A stretch of DNA of 42,364 bases. Source: Clostridiales bacterium. Lineage in GTDB: Bacteria; Bacillota; Clostridia; Christensenellales; Pumilibacteraceae. This document shows positions 32,508 to 40,981 of this stretch, one piece after another. Position 1 is the first letter of the stretch; each line of letters begins with the position of its first letter. Location: the NCBI GenBank assembly GCA_003533505.1, contig DQGD01000006.1, positions 72,731 to 115,094 of the forward strand. Reading direction: 5' to 3'. Below the pieces are notes generated by a model. It was not told the origin of the DNA. It did not search any database and saw only the letters and a program-made list of their open reading frames with translations. The position numbers and the translations under genes are program-made.

Positions 32508-32617
32508 GTGTACCGTTTCGCGGTGCGCAAAAAAATAAATAACAGGGTTTGAAATTATCGACGAGGACGCCTTGACGAACAACCTCCGAGCGATACGAGA
32601 AAACCCAAACAAAAAGG
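32508..32617 (+). ncRNA. Structured leader RNA, candidate riboswitch
   Basis: The leader starts with an 8-bp hairpin (32508-32515 with 32521-32528, loop UUUCG). An A-rich linker follows, then a nested domain: GGGTTT (32545-32550) with AAACCC (32601-32606), TATCG (32556-32560) with CGATA (32591-32595), and GAGG (32563-32566) with CCTC (32583-32586). Its 16-base apical loop holds CCTT (32570-32573), which could pair with AAGG of the ribosome-binding site (32614-32617). It does not match THF, TPP, preQ1 or other classes I can recall. ECF S genes for vitamins are often riboswitch-controlled. Confidence 0.5.
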
Positions 32618-32629
32618 AGAAGCCCGACA

Positions 32630-33271
32630 TTGATGAAAAATCAACAGGAAATTGCAACTCCGGCTTTATGCAATATTGCCGACAGCGAGATTGACCGCGA
32701 GAAAAGTTGCAAGAACGCACAAAAGAAAACTCTGCCGCCCACTAAGAGGCTTACTTACATGGCGGCGATGACGGCGATTTCGCTGCTACTAAAGCTTGTA
32801 TCGAACGCGTTGAGCGTACTGATGCCGCCGACAATGAAAATCAGTCTGTCGTACCTCGGCTGGTATGCTTCCGCCGCAGTCGTAGGACCGCTCGGAGGCG
32901 GAATAGTCGCCGCGCTGACCGATATTCTCGGTCAGTTCGCGTTCGGCACCGCTCCCAATCCCCTGCTTACCGCAGGAAACTTCCTCGCGACCGTAGCGTT
33001 CGGACTCTTACTCCGCTACCTGCCCGTAAAGAACGTAACGCTCCGCGCCACAATCGCGGTTACGGTTTCGCTTCTCGCGGGCACGCTGGGGCTTAACTCG
33101 CTGGGGCTGTACCTTATGTACTACAAGGGCATGAATTACCTCGTGTACATCGTAGCCTACCGCCTCGTTCAGCTGCCGATGGCATACCTCAACGAAGTGA
33201 TTTTCCTCTCGCTCGCGCTGCCCACCAAGGGCTTCGGGCTGCTTACTCCCGATTTAAGAGGCTTGAAATAG
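32630..33271 (+). CDS. ECF transporter S component, folate (FolT)-like
   Basis: This substrate-binding membrane subunit of an energy-coupling factor transporter has about 213 residues. It has a hydrophilic N-terminus (about 1-40) and six helices. The helix 1 pattern RLTYMAAMTAISLLLK is the usual EcfT-contact region. ISLSYLGWYASAAVVGPLGGGIVAALTDILGQF resembles the FolT/DUF3816 group, so folate is the leading guess; other vitamins are possible. The start is TTG (32630) or the adjacent ATG (32633), 10-13 bases after AAGGAG. The EcfA and EcfT modules are not in the window. The gene has its own promoter and structured leader. Confidence 0.82.
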   Translation: MMKNQQEIATPALCNIADSEIDREKSCKNAQKKTLPPTKRLTYMAAMTAISLLLKLVSNALSVLMPPTMKISLSYLGWYASAAVVGPLGGGIVAALTDILGQFAFGTAPNPLLTAGNFLATVAFGLLLRYLPVKNVTLRATIAVTVSLLAGTLGLNSLGLYLMYYKGMNYLVYIVAYRLVQLPMAYLNEVIFLSLALPTKGFGLLTPDLRGLK

Positions 33272-33305
33272 TCGAGCCGTCGCAATTTAACCACGAATAT
33301 ATTAC

Positions 33306-33343
33306 AAAACCGTCGCTTCCCAAAACGGAAACGGCGGTTTTTT
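33306..33343 (+). terminator. Terminator after the ECF S gene
   Basis: AAACCGTCGCTTCC pairs with GGAAACGGCGGTTT (two mismatches), followed by a T run (33338-33343). The remaining gap to valS (33344-33511) holds only very short frames with no supported gene. Confidence 0.85.
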
Positions 33344-33511
33344 GTTATATCGTTTTGCGATTAAGCGTTATCGGCGGACTTTATCGTCGTCGTTCTTTAC
33401 CGTCATGCGCACAAGCTCTTTACCGCCGGCGTCGTACCGAGCTTTCGGCTTCGGATTTGGCGAGTCGTCTTAACTGCGTAGCTTTTTAAGATTGCGAAAC
33501 ATATTTTCTTC

Positions 33512-36127
33512 CTAGTCGAGCGCGGCGAGGCTGTCCTCGAGCCCTTTTTTGAGCTCGCGATACTTGTCCAGCTTTTCGCGTTCCTTTTCAACGAGCGCGG
33601 CAGGCGCTTTGTCGGTGAAGCCCTTGTTGGCGAGCTTGCCTTCCGCTCTCGCGATTTCGCCGTCTACTCTCTCTATCTCCGCACTCAGGCGCGCGCGTTC
33701 CTTATCGAAGTCGATGAGCTCGCCCATGGGAATGGAAACCTTGCCGAGCGGCGTGACGACGGACGCGTTCTTGCCCTCGGGCTCGTCGAAGGATATGGCG
33801 TTGCCGAACGCGAGCTTTTCGATATAGCCCGACATCTTTTTGAGGATACGCTCTCTGCCTGCCGCCGGCACGATGTGGATAGCCGTGCGCTTGGACTGGC
33901 TGACGTTCATTTCTCTTCTGAGGTTTCTCACGCCCTTGATAAGTTCCATCACGGCGTCGGTCACCGCCACGTCGCGGCGATAAGCGCGCTTGCGGTCGTA
34001 CACGGGATACGGCGCAATCATGATGTCTTCGGCGTCCTTGTTGGGCAGCGCGTCGTAGATTTCGTCGGTGATAAACGGAATGATGGGGTGAGCGAGCTTC
34101 AGCGTTTCCCGGAGCACATACACCAGCACGCTGACGGTGTCCGAGCGTTTTTCGTCGTCAGACGAGTACAGCGCGGTCTTGCTGAGCTCGATGTACCAAT
34201 CGCAGAACTGATTCCAGATAAACTCGTAAAGCCTCGTCGCGGCGAGCCCCACCTCGTACTTGTCCATAAACTTGGTGACGGCGGCAACGGTGGAATTCAG
34301 CTTGGAGAGAATCCACTTGTCGGCGGACGTGAGCTTTTTGATTTCGTCGATATTCTTGATTTTTACGTTCTCGGCGTTCATGAGCACGAACCTGGACGCG
34401 TTCCAGATTTTGTTCATGAAGTTGCGGTAGCTCTCGAGCTTGTCCTCGGAGAACCTGATGTCGCTGCCGGGCGCGATGCCGTTGACCAGCGAGAAGCGCA
34501 GTGAGTCCGCGCCGTACTTGTCGATGACGACAAGCGGGTCGACGCCGTTACCCAGAGACTTACTCATCTTTCTGCCCTGCTCGTCGCGCACGATGCCGTG
34601 AATCAGCACTTCGCGGAAGGGTACTTCGTGCATGTGCTCGATGCCGGAGAATATCATTCTCGCCACCCAGAACGTGATTATGTCGTAGGCGGTGACAAGT
34701 AGGTCTGTGGGATAGAAATAGTCGAGCTCGGGCGTTTTGTCCGGCCAGCCGAGCGTGGAGAACGGCCACAGCGCCGACGAGAACCAGGTGTCGAGCACGT
34801 CCTCGTCCTGCCGCATGCGTCCGCCGCACTTCGGACAGACCTCGAGGTCGGTTTTGGAAGCGGTTTCATAGCCGCAATGTTCGCAATAGAACACGGGTAT
34901 GCGATGTCCCCACCACAGCTGACGGGAAATGCACCAATCGCGGATATTGTTCATCCAATGCAGGTACTGCTTCTCGAAACGTTTGGGGAGGAATACGATT
35001 TCCTTATCTGCGACAGCTTCGATTGCCGGGCGCGCGAGTTCTTTCATTTTGACAAACCACTGCTTGGAAACAATCGGCTCGATTACGGTGTGGCAGCGGT
35101 AGCAATGTCCGACGTTGTGCTCGTGCTTTTCGATTTTTACCAGCAGTCCCAGCTTGTCCATGTCGGCGACGACGGCTTTTCTCGCCTCGTCGCGGCTGAG
35201 CCCCCGGTACTTGCCTGCGTTTTCGTTCATCGTCGCGTCATCGTTCATCACCCTGATTACGGGTAAGTCGTGGCGAACACCCACCTCGAAGTCGTTGGGG
35301 TCGTGCGCAGGCGTGATTTTGACCGCGCCCGTGCCGAACGCCTTGTCGACGTAGCGGTCGGCAACGATGGGAATTTTACGCCCCACGAGCGGCAGGACGA
35401 CGTTCTTGCCGACGAGCGCAGTGTAACGCTTGTCCGACGGGTTGACCGCGACGGCGGTGTCGCCCAGCATCGTTTCGGGGCGAGTGGTCGCGACGATTAT
35501 GAATTCGTCGCTGTTCTCGACGGGGTACCTAAGGTGCCAAAGGTGCCCCTCCTCCGTTTCGTACTCGACTTCGGCGTCGGAAATGGCGGTACCGCACTCG
35601 GGACACCAATTTATTATTCTGTCGCCGCGATAGATAAGACCCTTGTCGTAGAGGTTGACGAAAACCTCGCGGACAGCCTTGGAGCAGCGTTCGTCCATGG
35701 TAAAGGCGAGCTTGTCCCAATCGCAGGAAAAGCCCATTTTTTTCAGCTGTTCGACGATTCTGCCGCCGTACTGCTCTTTCCAGGCATAGGCGCGCTGTAA
35801 AAATCCGTCGCGCCCCACGTCGTCTTTACTCAACCCCTCTTCGCGCATTTTCTGCACGATTTTGACCTCGGTCGCGATCGAGGCGTGGTCGGTGCCGGGA
35901 AGCCACAACGCCTCAAAGCCCTTCATCCTCTTGTATCTTATGATAGAGTCCTGAATCGTGTCGTTGAGCGCGTGCCCCATGTGCAGCTGTCCGGTGATGT
36001 TCGGCGGCGGAATGACGACGGTGAACGGCTTTTTATCGGGATTGGGATGGGCGGCAAAATACTTGTTGTCCAGCCACTTTTTGTAAATTCTCTCTTCAAA
36101 CGATTTCGGGTCGTAGGTCTTGTTCAT
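33512..36127 (-). CDS. valS: Valyl-tRNA synthetase
   Basis: This class Ia enzyme charges tRNA-Val and edits misactivated threonine. The 871-residue protein has the HIGH signature in PPPNITGQLHMGHALN (about 38-53), the editing-domain ATTRPETMLGDTAVAVNP, a zinc-type CPKCGG region, KMSKS in GRKMSKSLGNGVDP (about 520), and a C-terminal coiled-coil arm. The length is normal. The ATG has GGAG eight bases upstream. The leader from its promoter is under 35 bases, so there is no T-box. It is transcribed alone. Confidence 0.98.
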   Translation of the reverse strand: MNKTYDPKSFEERIYKKWLDNKYFAAHPNPDKKPFTVVIPPPNITGQLHMGHALNDTIQDSIIRYKRMKGFEALWLPGTDHASIATEVKIVQKMREEGLSKDDVGRDGFLQRAYAWKEQYGGRIVEQLKKMGFSCDWDKLAFTMDERCSKAVREVFVNLYDKGLIYRGDRIINWCPECGTAISDAEVEYETEEGHLWHLRYPVENSDEFIIVATTRPETMLGDTAVAVNPSDKRYTALVGKNVVLPLVGRKIPIVADRYVDKAFGTGAVKITPAHDPNDFEVGVRHDLPVIRVMNDDATMNENAGKYRGLSRDEARKAVVADMDKLGLLVKIEKHEHNVGHCYRCHTVIEPIVSKQWFVKMKELARPAIEAVADKEIVFLPKRFEKQYLHWMNNIRDWCISRQLWWGHRIPVFYCEHCGYETASKTDLEVCPKCGGRMRQDEDVLDTWFSSALWPFSTLGWPDKTPELDYFYPTDLLVTAYDIITFWVARMIFSGIEHMHEVPFREVLIHGIVRDEQGRKMSKSLGNGVDPLVVIDKYGADSLRFSLVNGIAPGSDIRFSEDKLESYRNFMNKIWNASRFVLMNAENVKIKNIDEIKKLTSADKWILSKLNSTVAAVTKFMDKYEVGLAATRLYEFIWNQFCDWYIELSKTALYSSDDEKRSDTVSVLVYVLRETLKLAHPIIPFITDEIYDALPNKDAEDIMIAPYPVYDRKRAYRRDVAVTDAVMELIKGVRNLRREMNVSQSKRTAIHIVPAAGRERILKKMSGYIEKLAFGNAISFDEPEGKNASVVTPLGKVSIPMGELIDFDKERARLSAEIERVDGEIARAEGKLANKGFTDKAPAALVEKEREKLDKYRELKKGLEDSLAALD

Positions 36128-36161
36128 GGTAAACTCCGAGATTTAAGCGTTATACTTTATT

Positions 36162-36190
36162 ATTTTATCACAAAATCGGGCGATAAGCAA
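36162..36190 (-). promoter_or_regulatory. Sigma-A promoter of valS
   Basis: On the minus strand, TTGCTT (36190-36185), a 17-base spacer and TAAAAT (36167-36162). The resulting short leader rules out a T-box between promoter and gene. Confidence 0.7.
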
Positions 36191-36285
36191 GTTTTTTGCG
36201 CTCGGGTTTACCGTAAAACTCGGCAAAAAATCAAAATTCGCGCAGGCTGCCGTGCGCTCCGACGCCGTCCTTGTCGCCTCGGGCA

Positions 36286-36315
36286 TTGTCATTTCTCTCC
36301 CACACGGCATAATAT
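36286..36315 (+). promoter_or_regulatory. Probable promoter of the ABC importer operon
   Basis: TTGTCA (36286-36291) with either CATAAT (16-base spacer) or TAATAT (18-base spacer, 36310-36315). The leader of about 45 bases has a small AGCCG/CGGCT hairpin but is too short for a TPP riboswitch. Confidence 0.5.
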
Positions 36316-36366
36316 GGACTATGCGAGCCGTAAAGCGCGGCTGCAAGTATATTTACGGAGGATTAT

Positions 36367-37377
36367 ATGAAAAGAAAAATCGCGTTGTTTGCGGCGGCTG
36401 TTATTGCCGCGATGAGCTTTGCTCTCGGCGGTTGCGGCGGCGCAAAAAACGAAAAGACTACGGTCAGACTCTGCGAGGTCACGCACTCTATTTTTTACGC
36501 GCCGATGTACGTTGCCATAAACAACGGGTACATGTCGGATTACGGCATCGATATCGAGCTCAGCAACGGCGGCGGCGCGGATAAGGTCATGACCGCGCTC
36601 ACCTCGAAGTCCGCCGATATAGGGCTTATGGGACCCGAAGCCACGATTTACTGCCAGGCTCAGGGGCAAAAGGACTACCCTGTGATTTTCGGGCAGCTCA
36701 CCAAGCGCGACGGCTCGTTCCTCGTCGCAAAAGCCGCCGACCCCGACTTCGAGTGGACTAAGCTTCGCGGCAAGCACGTTCTTGCCGGGCGCGTGGGCGG
36801 CGTGCCCGCGATGACGATGCAGTACGTCGTCAATAAAGCCGGCTTAGACGAGAAAACCGACCTTAAATTCAATACCGACGTCGCGTTTAACATGATGGCG
36901 CCCGTGTTCGAGTCGGACGACAGCGTGGATTACACGACGATGTTCGAGCCCACCGCTTCCGAGTTCGCGGCGAGCGGCAAGGGATTTATCGTGGCGAGCG
37001 TAGGCGAAGCCGGCGGCGAGATTCCCTACACCTCGTTTTCTGCAAGCAAGAGCTACCTCGAGAAGAATCCCGAACTCGTGAAGAATTTTTTACGGGCGAT
37101 TATCAAGGGCTATGGCTTTATAAAGGATAATACCCCCGAAAAGGTCGCGGAGTCGCTGGAGCCGTCGTTCTCCGGCACGTCGCGCGAGTCCTTGGCGGCT
37201 GCGGTAAAAAGCTATACGAAAATCGACGCCTGGTGCTCGACGCCGCTGTTTACCGAGGAGGCTTATATAAAGCTGCAGGAAGTTATGGAAAACGCCGGCT
37301 TCCTCGACGCACGCGTGACCTATACGGGCGCGGTGGACAACAGCTTCGTCAACGCGGTGCTCGAAAGTAAGAAATAA
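36367..37377 (+). CDS. ABC importer substrate-binding lipoprotein (NMT1/SsuA type)
   Basis: This 336-residue lipoprotein has the lipobox LGGC (Cys23; ALGGCGG). Its periplasmic-binding-protein-like domain belongs to the NMT1/THI5-like group: VTHSIFYAPMYVAINNGYMSD, DIELSNGGGADKVMTALTSKSADIGLMGPE and LRGKHVLAGRVGGVPAM. Relatives bind sulfonates, taurine, nitrate, riboflavin or the thiamine precursor HMP; the CCCFC motif of Thi5 synthases is absent. GGAGG lies seven bases before the ATG. It is first in an operon with its ATPase and permease. The ligand cannot be set from sequence. Confidence 0.9.
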   Translation: MKRKIALFAAAVIAAMSFALGGCGGAKNEKTTVRLCEVTHSIFYAPMYVAINNGYMSDYGIDIELSNGGGADKVMTALTSKSADIGLMGPEATIYCQAQGQKDYPVIFGQLTKRDGSFLVAKAADPDFEWTKLRGKHVLAGRVGGVPAMTMQYVVNKAGLDEKTDLKFNTDVAFNMMAPVFESDDSVDYTTMFEPTASEFAASGKGFIVASVGEAGGEIPYTSFSASKSYLEKNPELVKNFLRAIIKGYGFIKDNTPEKVAESLEPSFSGTSRESLAAAVKSYTKIDAWCSTPLFTEEAYIKLQEVMENAGFLDARVTYTGAVDNSFVNAVLESKK

Positions 37378-37427
37378 TTGTGCAATACTATACCGTACCG
37401 AAACGGAAAAACGCGAGGATAAATGCA

Positions 37428-38183
37428 ATGAAGGCACTGACACTAAAGGACGTAGCGCTTACCTATCAGACGCCCGAGCGCGAAACGCGTGCGCTCGAGA
37501 ACGTGAGTTTCGACGTGGACGACGGCGAATTCGTTTCGCTCGTGGGTCCCTCGGGCTGCGGCAAGACGACGATATTGTCGCTTGTCGCCGGGCTGATTTC
37601 TCCCTCCTCGGGCGAGATTCTGGTGGGCGGAAAGTCGGTATCCGCGATCGGGCGCGGCAGCGTCGGGTATATGCTTCAGCGCGACCATCTGTTCGAGTGG
37701 CGGACGATACGCGAAAACGTGTTGCTTGGACCGGAAATCCGCAAAAAGCGCGGCACGGAAACGGAGGCTTATGCGGACGCGCTGCTTAGAAAATACGGGC
37801 TGTACGAATTCCGCAATCATTACCCGTCGCAGCTGTCGGGCGGCATGCGGCAGCGAGTGGCGCTGATACGCACGCTCGCGCTGCGCCCGAATGTGCTACT
37901 GCTAGACGAGCCGTTTTCCGCGCTGGATTTTCAGACGCGGCTGGCGGTCTGCGACGACGTGTACGCGATAATCCGTGAGGAGCGCAAGACGGCTCTGTTA
38001 GTCACGCACGATATTTCCGAGGCGGTTTCGATGAGCGACAGAATCGTGGTGCTATCCCCTCGCCCTGCCGTCGTCAAGTGCGATTTCAAGGTGGATTTGG
38101 GCGCTTCCACTCCGCTCGGGCGGCGCGAGGAAGCCGAGTTTTCGGCGTGGTTCGACCGCGTGTGGAAAGCGGTGTCGGTATAA
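37428..38183 (+). CDS. ABC importer ATP-binding subunit (SsuB/ThiZ type)
   Basis: This 251-residue ATPase energises the importer. It has Walker A GPSGCGKT (about 40-47), Q-loop MLQRDHLFEWRTIRENV, signature LSGGMRQRVALIRTL, Walker B LLLDEPFSALD and the H-loop LVTHD. The ATG at 37428 has GAGGA nine bases upstream. An in-frame ATG 48 bases earlier lacks a good ribosome-binding site and adds a non-conserved prefix. It begins 50 bases after the binding-protein gene. Confidence 0.93.
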   Translation: MKALTLKDVALTYQTPERETRALENVSFDVDDGEFVSLVGPSGCGKTTILSLVAGLISPSSGEILVGGKSVSAIGRGSVGYMLQRDHLFEWRTIRENVLLGPEIRKKRGTETEAYADALLRKYGLYEFRNHYPSQLSGGMRQRVALIRTLALRPNVLLLDEPFSALDFQTRLAVCDDVYAIIREERKTALLVTHDISEAVSMSDRIVVLSPRPAVVKCDFKVDLGASTPLGRREEAEFSAWFDRVWKAVSV

Positions 38184-38252
38184 AAAACGGCGCGGGCGGC
38201 GGCGCGTAACTTACGCCGTCGCAAGGTGCGCCTTACGGTGAGGTGACAACTA

Positions 38253-39062
38253 ATGAAAACGTCTAAAAAGCCGATTTCGCCGCGTCAGCGGTATCTCCGC
38301 TCGGTTCGGCTGGATAAACTGAAAATTCACGGAATAAGAATCGCCGTGCTTGCGGCGTTCATCGGGCTGTGGGAGCTCACGACGGCGCTCGGCTGGGTGG
38401 ATTCGTTTTTCGTAAGCTCGCCGTCGAGAATTTGCAAAACGTTCGTCGAGCTTATGGGCAAGGATTTGCCGCGGCACATCGGCATCACTCTCCTCGAGTG
38501 CGTGGCAGGTTTCGTCATTTCCACCGCCGTAGGCGCGCTCGCGGCGATACTGCTGTGGTGGAGCGTGACGCTGAGGCGCGTGAGCGAGCCCTACCTCGTG
38601 GTGCTGAACGCGCTGCCCAAAATCGCGCTCGGTCCGATTATCATCATCTGGGTGGGCGCGAACATGAACGCGATTATCATGATGGCTTTCCTTATCTGCA
38701 TTATCGTGACGATTATGAGCATGCTGGGAAGCTTCACGTCCTGCGACGGCGGCAAAATCTTTCTGCTCGAATCGATGGGCGCGAGCAAGCTGCAAATTCT
38801 TGCGAAGCTCGTTCTTCCCCACGCGCTGCCCGATTTCATTTCCGTGCTGAAAATCAACGTCGGGTTGTCATGGGTAGGCACGATTATGGGCGAATACCTG
38901 GTGTCGGGCTCGGGACTCGGGTACCTCATCATTTACGGCGGTCAGGTGTTTAAGCTCGACCTCGTGATGACGGCGACGGTCATTCTGTGCGTGCTGGCAG
39001 GGCTGATGTACTTCGGCGTACTCGCTCTCGAGCGGTTCGTGAGTAAGCGCAGGAAACGCTAG
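38253..39062 (+). CDS. ABC importer permease (SsuC/ThiX type)
   Basis: This 269-residue inner-membrane permease with about six helices has the EAA loop that docks the ATPase: LLESMGASKLQILAKLVLPHALPDFI. GEYLVSGSGLGYLI is typical of the nitrate/sulfonate/HMP permease group. GAGGTG lies nine bases before the ATG. The 69-base gap after the ATPase gene contains a GC-rich GCGTAA/TTACGC hairpin. The stop TAG overlaps the stop of the convergent ykvI-like gene within CTAG. Confidence 0.93.
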   Translation: MKTSKKPISPRQRYLRSVRLDKLKIHGIRIAVLAAFIGLWELTTALGWVDSFFVSSPSRICKTFVELMGKDLPRHIGITLLECVAGFVISTAVGALAAILLWWSVTLRRVSEPYLVVLNALPKIALGPIIIIWVGANMNAIIMMAFLICIIVTIMSMLGSFTSCDGGKIFLLESMGASKLQILAKLVLPHALPDFISVLKINVGLSWVGTIMGEYLVSGSGLGYLIIYGGQVFKLDLVMTATVILCVLAGLMYFGVLALERFVSKRRKR

Positions 39063-40111
39063 TATTTGCTTCCGTCCCCGTCGCGCATAGGTAAACGCGT
39101 CACTTTGCCGCGCCGAAAACGCTTAACGGACGCGTCCCGATGCGGAAATAGATAAAACAGATTGATTGCGAAGTAGACGACGCCGAGTACTCCCAGCACG
39201 GGGTACAAGACGTCGACTACCGTTTTAAAGCCCATAAAGCCGAGGGCGAGACACACGGCTGCGGTACAAAAAGCGGACAAAAGCTTGTGCCCTACTATTC
39301 CGTCCAGCCATTCGGTGAGCGCGACGTGGGCGGTGAGCATTGTGGTGAGAATGCCGGCGGCGACTGCGAAAACGGCAAAGCCGTAGACTATTTTGCCCAG
39401 CCGCGAGGACATGGCGACAATCGGCATATCGGCTTCGCCGGCGCACGACGAGCCCAGCGCGAGGATAATCAACAGCACGAGCGCGCCCACTATTGCCGCA
39501 GTCACGCCCGATGCGATGAAAATCTGCTTTTTGCTGAGCCCGTGTATCGTCGTGAGAACGGAGGCTGCGAGCATCATGTTCATGCCTATGTAGGTGAGCG
39601 AGCGCAGCGCGTTTACGGCGGTGAACGGCGACGTCATGGGTTCGGTTATGCTCGACAGGGTTACGAATACGATTACCAGCGCGAGCGCCGGCACGAGCGC
39701 GACGTTGCATTTAATCAGCCCGTCAAGCCCCTTGGTCACAATCAGCACGGATATTATTGCGAACACTATCGAATACAGCGGCTTTAACGGGTAAAACTCG
39801 GAGAACAGGCTGTCGAAGCCGGCGAACATTGCCGCAAGCGAAATTGCGCTGTTAAACAGCATGACGATGTTGAGAAGCGCGTCCGCCCTGCCGCCTATCC
39901 GCGCGTTTACCTTGCCGAGGTCGTCGGCGTTCGCTTTTTCGCCGACAAGCAGGAACACCGCGCACATTACAAACGTTATCGCGGCGCACAGAAGCGCCAC
40001 CCACGGCGACGGCGTCACGCCGAAAAACGCGACGATTTCACGCCCGGACGCAAAACCTGCGCCGATTACCGTACCTACAACCAACATCGATATAGAAAAA
40101 ACCTTTCGCAT
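39059..40111 (-). CDS. YkvI-family (APC-type) membrane transporter
   Basis: This 350-residue polytopic protein with about ten helices has the family opening SMLVVGTVIGAGFASGREIVAFFG, equivalent to the unwound helix 1 of LeuT-fold transporters (COG3949/YkvI). Its substrate is unknown. The ATG at 40111 fits the conserved N-terminus but has no upstream Shine-Dalgarno and lies in the loop of a 10-bp hairpin. The C-terminus is basic. It is convergent with the ABC permease gene, with a four-base overlap. Confidence 0.88.
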   Translation of the reverse strand: MRKVFSISMLVVGTVIGAGFASGREIVAFFGVTPSPWVALLCAAITFVMCAVFLLVGEKANADDLGKVNARIGGRADALLNIVMLFNSAISLAAMFAGFDSLFSEFYPLKPLYSIVFAIISVLIVTKGLDGLIKCNVALVPALALVIVFVTLSSITEPMTSPFTAVNALRSLTYIGMNMMLAASVLTTIHGLSKKQIFIASGVTAAIVGALVLLIILALGSSCAGEADMPIVAMSSRLGKIVYGFAVFAVAAGILTTMLTAHVALTEWLDGIVGHKLLSAFCTAAVCLALGFMGFKTVVDVLYPVLGVLGVVYFAINLFYLFPHRDASVKRFRRGKVTRLPMRDGDGSKY

Positions 40112-40133
40112 ACATTATTTATACGAAAGGTTT
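40099..40133 (-). promoter_or_regulatory. Terminator-like hairpin around the ykvI start codon
   Basis: On the minus strand, AAACCTTTCG (40133-40124) and CGAAAGGTTT (40108-40099) form a perfect 10-bp stem with a 15-base loop that contains the ATG (40111-40109). The right arm runs straight into further T residues. This could stop transcription or block initiation unless opened. Confidence 0.55.
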
Positions 40134-40202
40134 ATTGCGATTATCACACGGAAAGCTAAACTTACGCGGCTTATTTACCCGATAACAGTCCTTAAAAGCA
40201 GC

Positions 40203-40934
40203 TTAGTTTTCGTCCTCGCTGACTTCGCGTTCGGACGACTTTAAGGTGATTTTTTTGATTGTGCCTGCCTTGCGGTTTATCGTCGCGCCGTTGATGACGA
40301 GCTCGAAGCTACAGCCTAAAAACGCGGCGGCTTTTTCGCTGAGCGCGATTCGCGAGAGGTAGATTTGCAGGTACTCGATGAGCGCGGACGTCTGGTCCAT
40401 TGAAATTACCAGGCGGATAACGTGCTTTTGGCGGTCGACGATGAGCGAGTTCTTTTTTATCGACATGTTCACGCGGTCGTGAATATCGTTCGAGTCGTAA
40501 CTGTCCTTGCGCACTCTCGAGCGGTGAGCGTCGCTCTTGTCGGCGATGATGAGCGCCGCGCTGACCGCGCCGACCGGTACGCCCGTTTCCTCTTCGTGGT
40601 TGCCGATAGCGCCGATAACGACGGCTATCTCGCGCATATCCATGCCCATATTGTCCAAAAGCTGAAACGCAAGCGTCGCGCCCGTCAAGCCGTGGTTCTT
40701 GCGGTTAACGGCGTTTCCGATGTCGTGCATCCAGCCCGTTATCGCGCCGAGCTCTACGGTGCGTTCGTCATAACCGAGCTCGCGTAAAATGTTCGCGGTG
40801 GTGCGGCTGACGTAGCCAACATGGCGCAGTCCGTGCTCGGTGTAGCCCATTTCCTTGAGGTTGTTGTTAGCCCCGTCTATCAGCGCGCGAATGTTCTCAT
40901 CTGCTTTGATTTTATCGAGAGTTATTCTTTCCAT
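40203..40934 (-). CDS. HD-domain phosphohydrolase
   Basis: This 243-residue cytoplasmic protein has an intact HD metal site: EHGLRHVGYVSRT (about 33-45), GWMHDIGNAVNRKNHG (about 67-82), GNHEEETG and the distal ADKSDAHRSRV. It resembles the broad group of metal-dependent phosphohydrolases acting on nucleotides or signalling molecules. The C-terminal 85 residues (about 150-243) are a beta-rich extension of unknown role. Its stop is about 90 bases from the ykvI start, so the two may be co-transcribed unless the hairpin intervenes. Confidence 0.85.
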   Translation of the reverse strand: MERITLDKIKADENIRALIDGANNNLKEMGYTEHGLRHVGYVSRTTANILRELGYDERTVELGAITGWMHDIGNAVNRKNHGLTGATLAFQLLDNMGMDMREIAVVIGAIGNHEEETGVPVGAVSAALIIADKSDAHRSRVRKDSYDSNDIHDRVNMSIKKNSLIVDRQKHVIRLVISMDQTSALIEYLQIYLSRIALSEKAAAFLGCSFELVINGATINRKAGTIKKITLKSSEREVSEDEN

Positions 40935-40981
40935 AATATCTCCGCTGTTCAGATTGATAGTTTTCCATTTTAGGTAGGTAA

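Noticed and set aside
33403..33591. Short minus-strand frame overlapping the valS end
   Set aside because: It overlaps valS in another frame, has no ribosome-binding site and no recognisable content.
36128..36366. Possible TPP riboswitch before the ThiXYZ-like importer, or T-box before valS
   Set aside because: Both promoters leave leaders under 50 bases, too short for either RNA, and no CUGA-type or T-box sequence motifs are present.
37380..37427. Upstream start for the ABC ATPase
   Set aside because: It adds 16 non-conserved residues; the ATG at 37428 has a better ribosome-binding site and the expected N-terminus.
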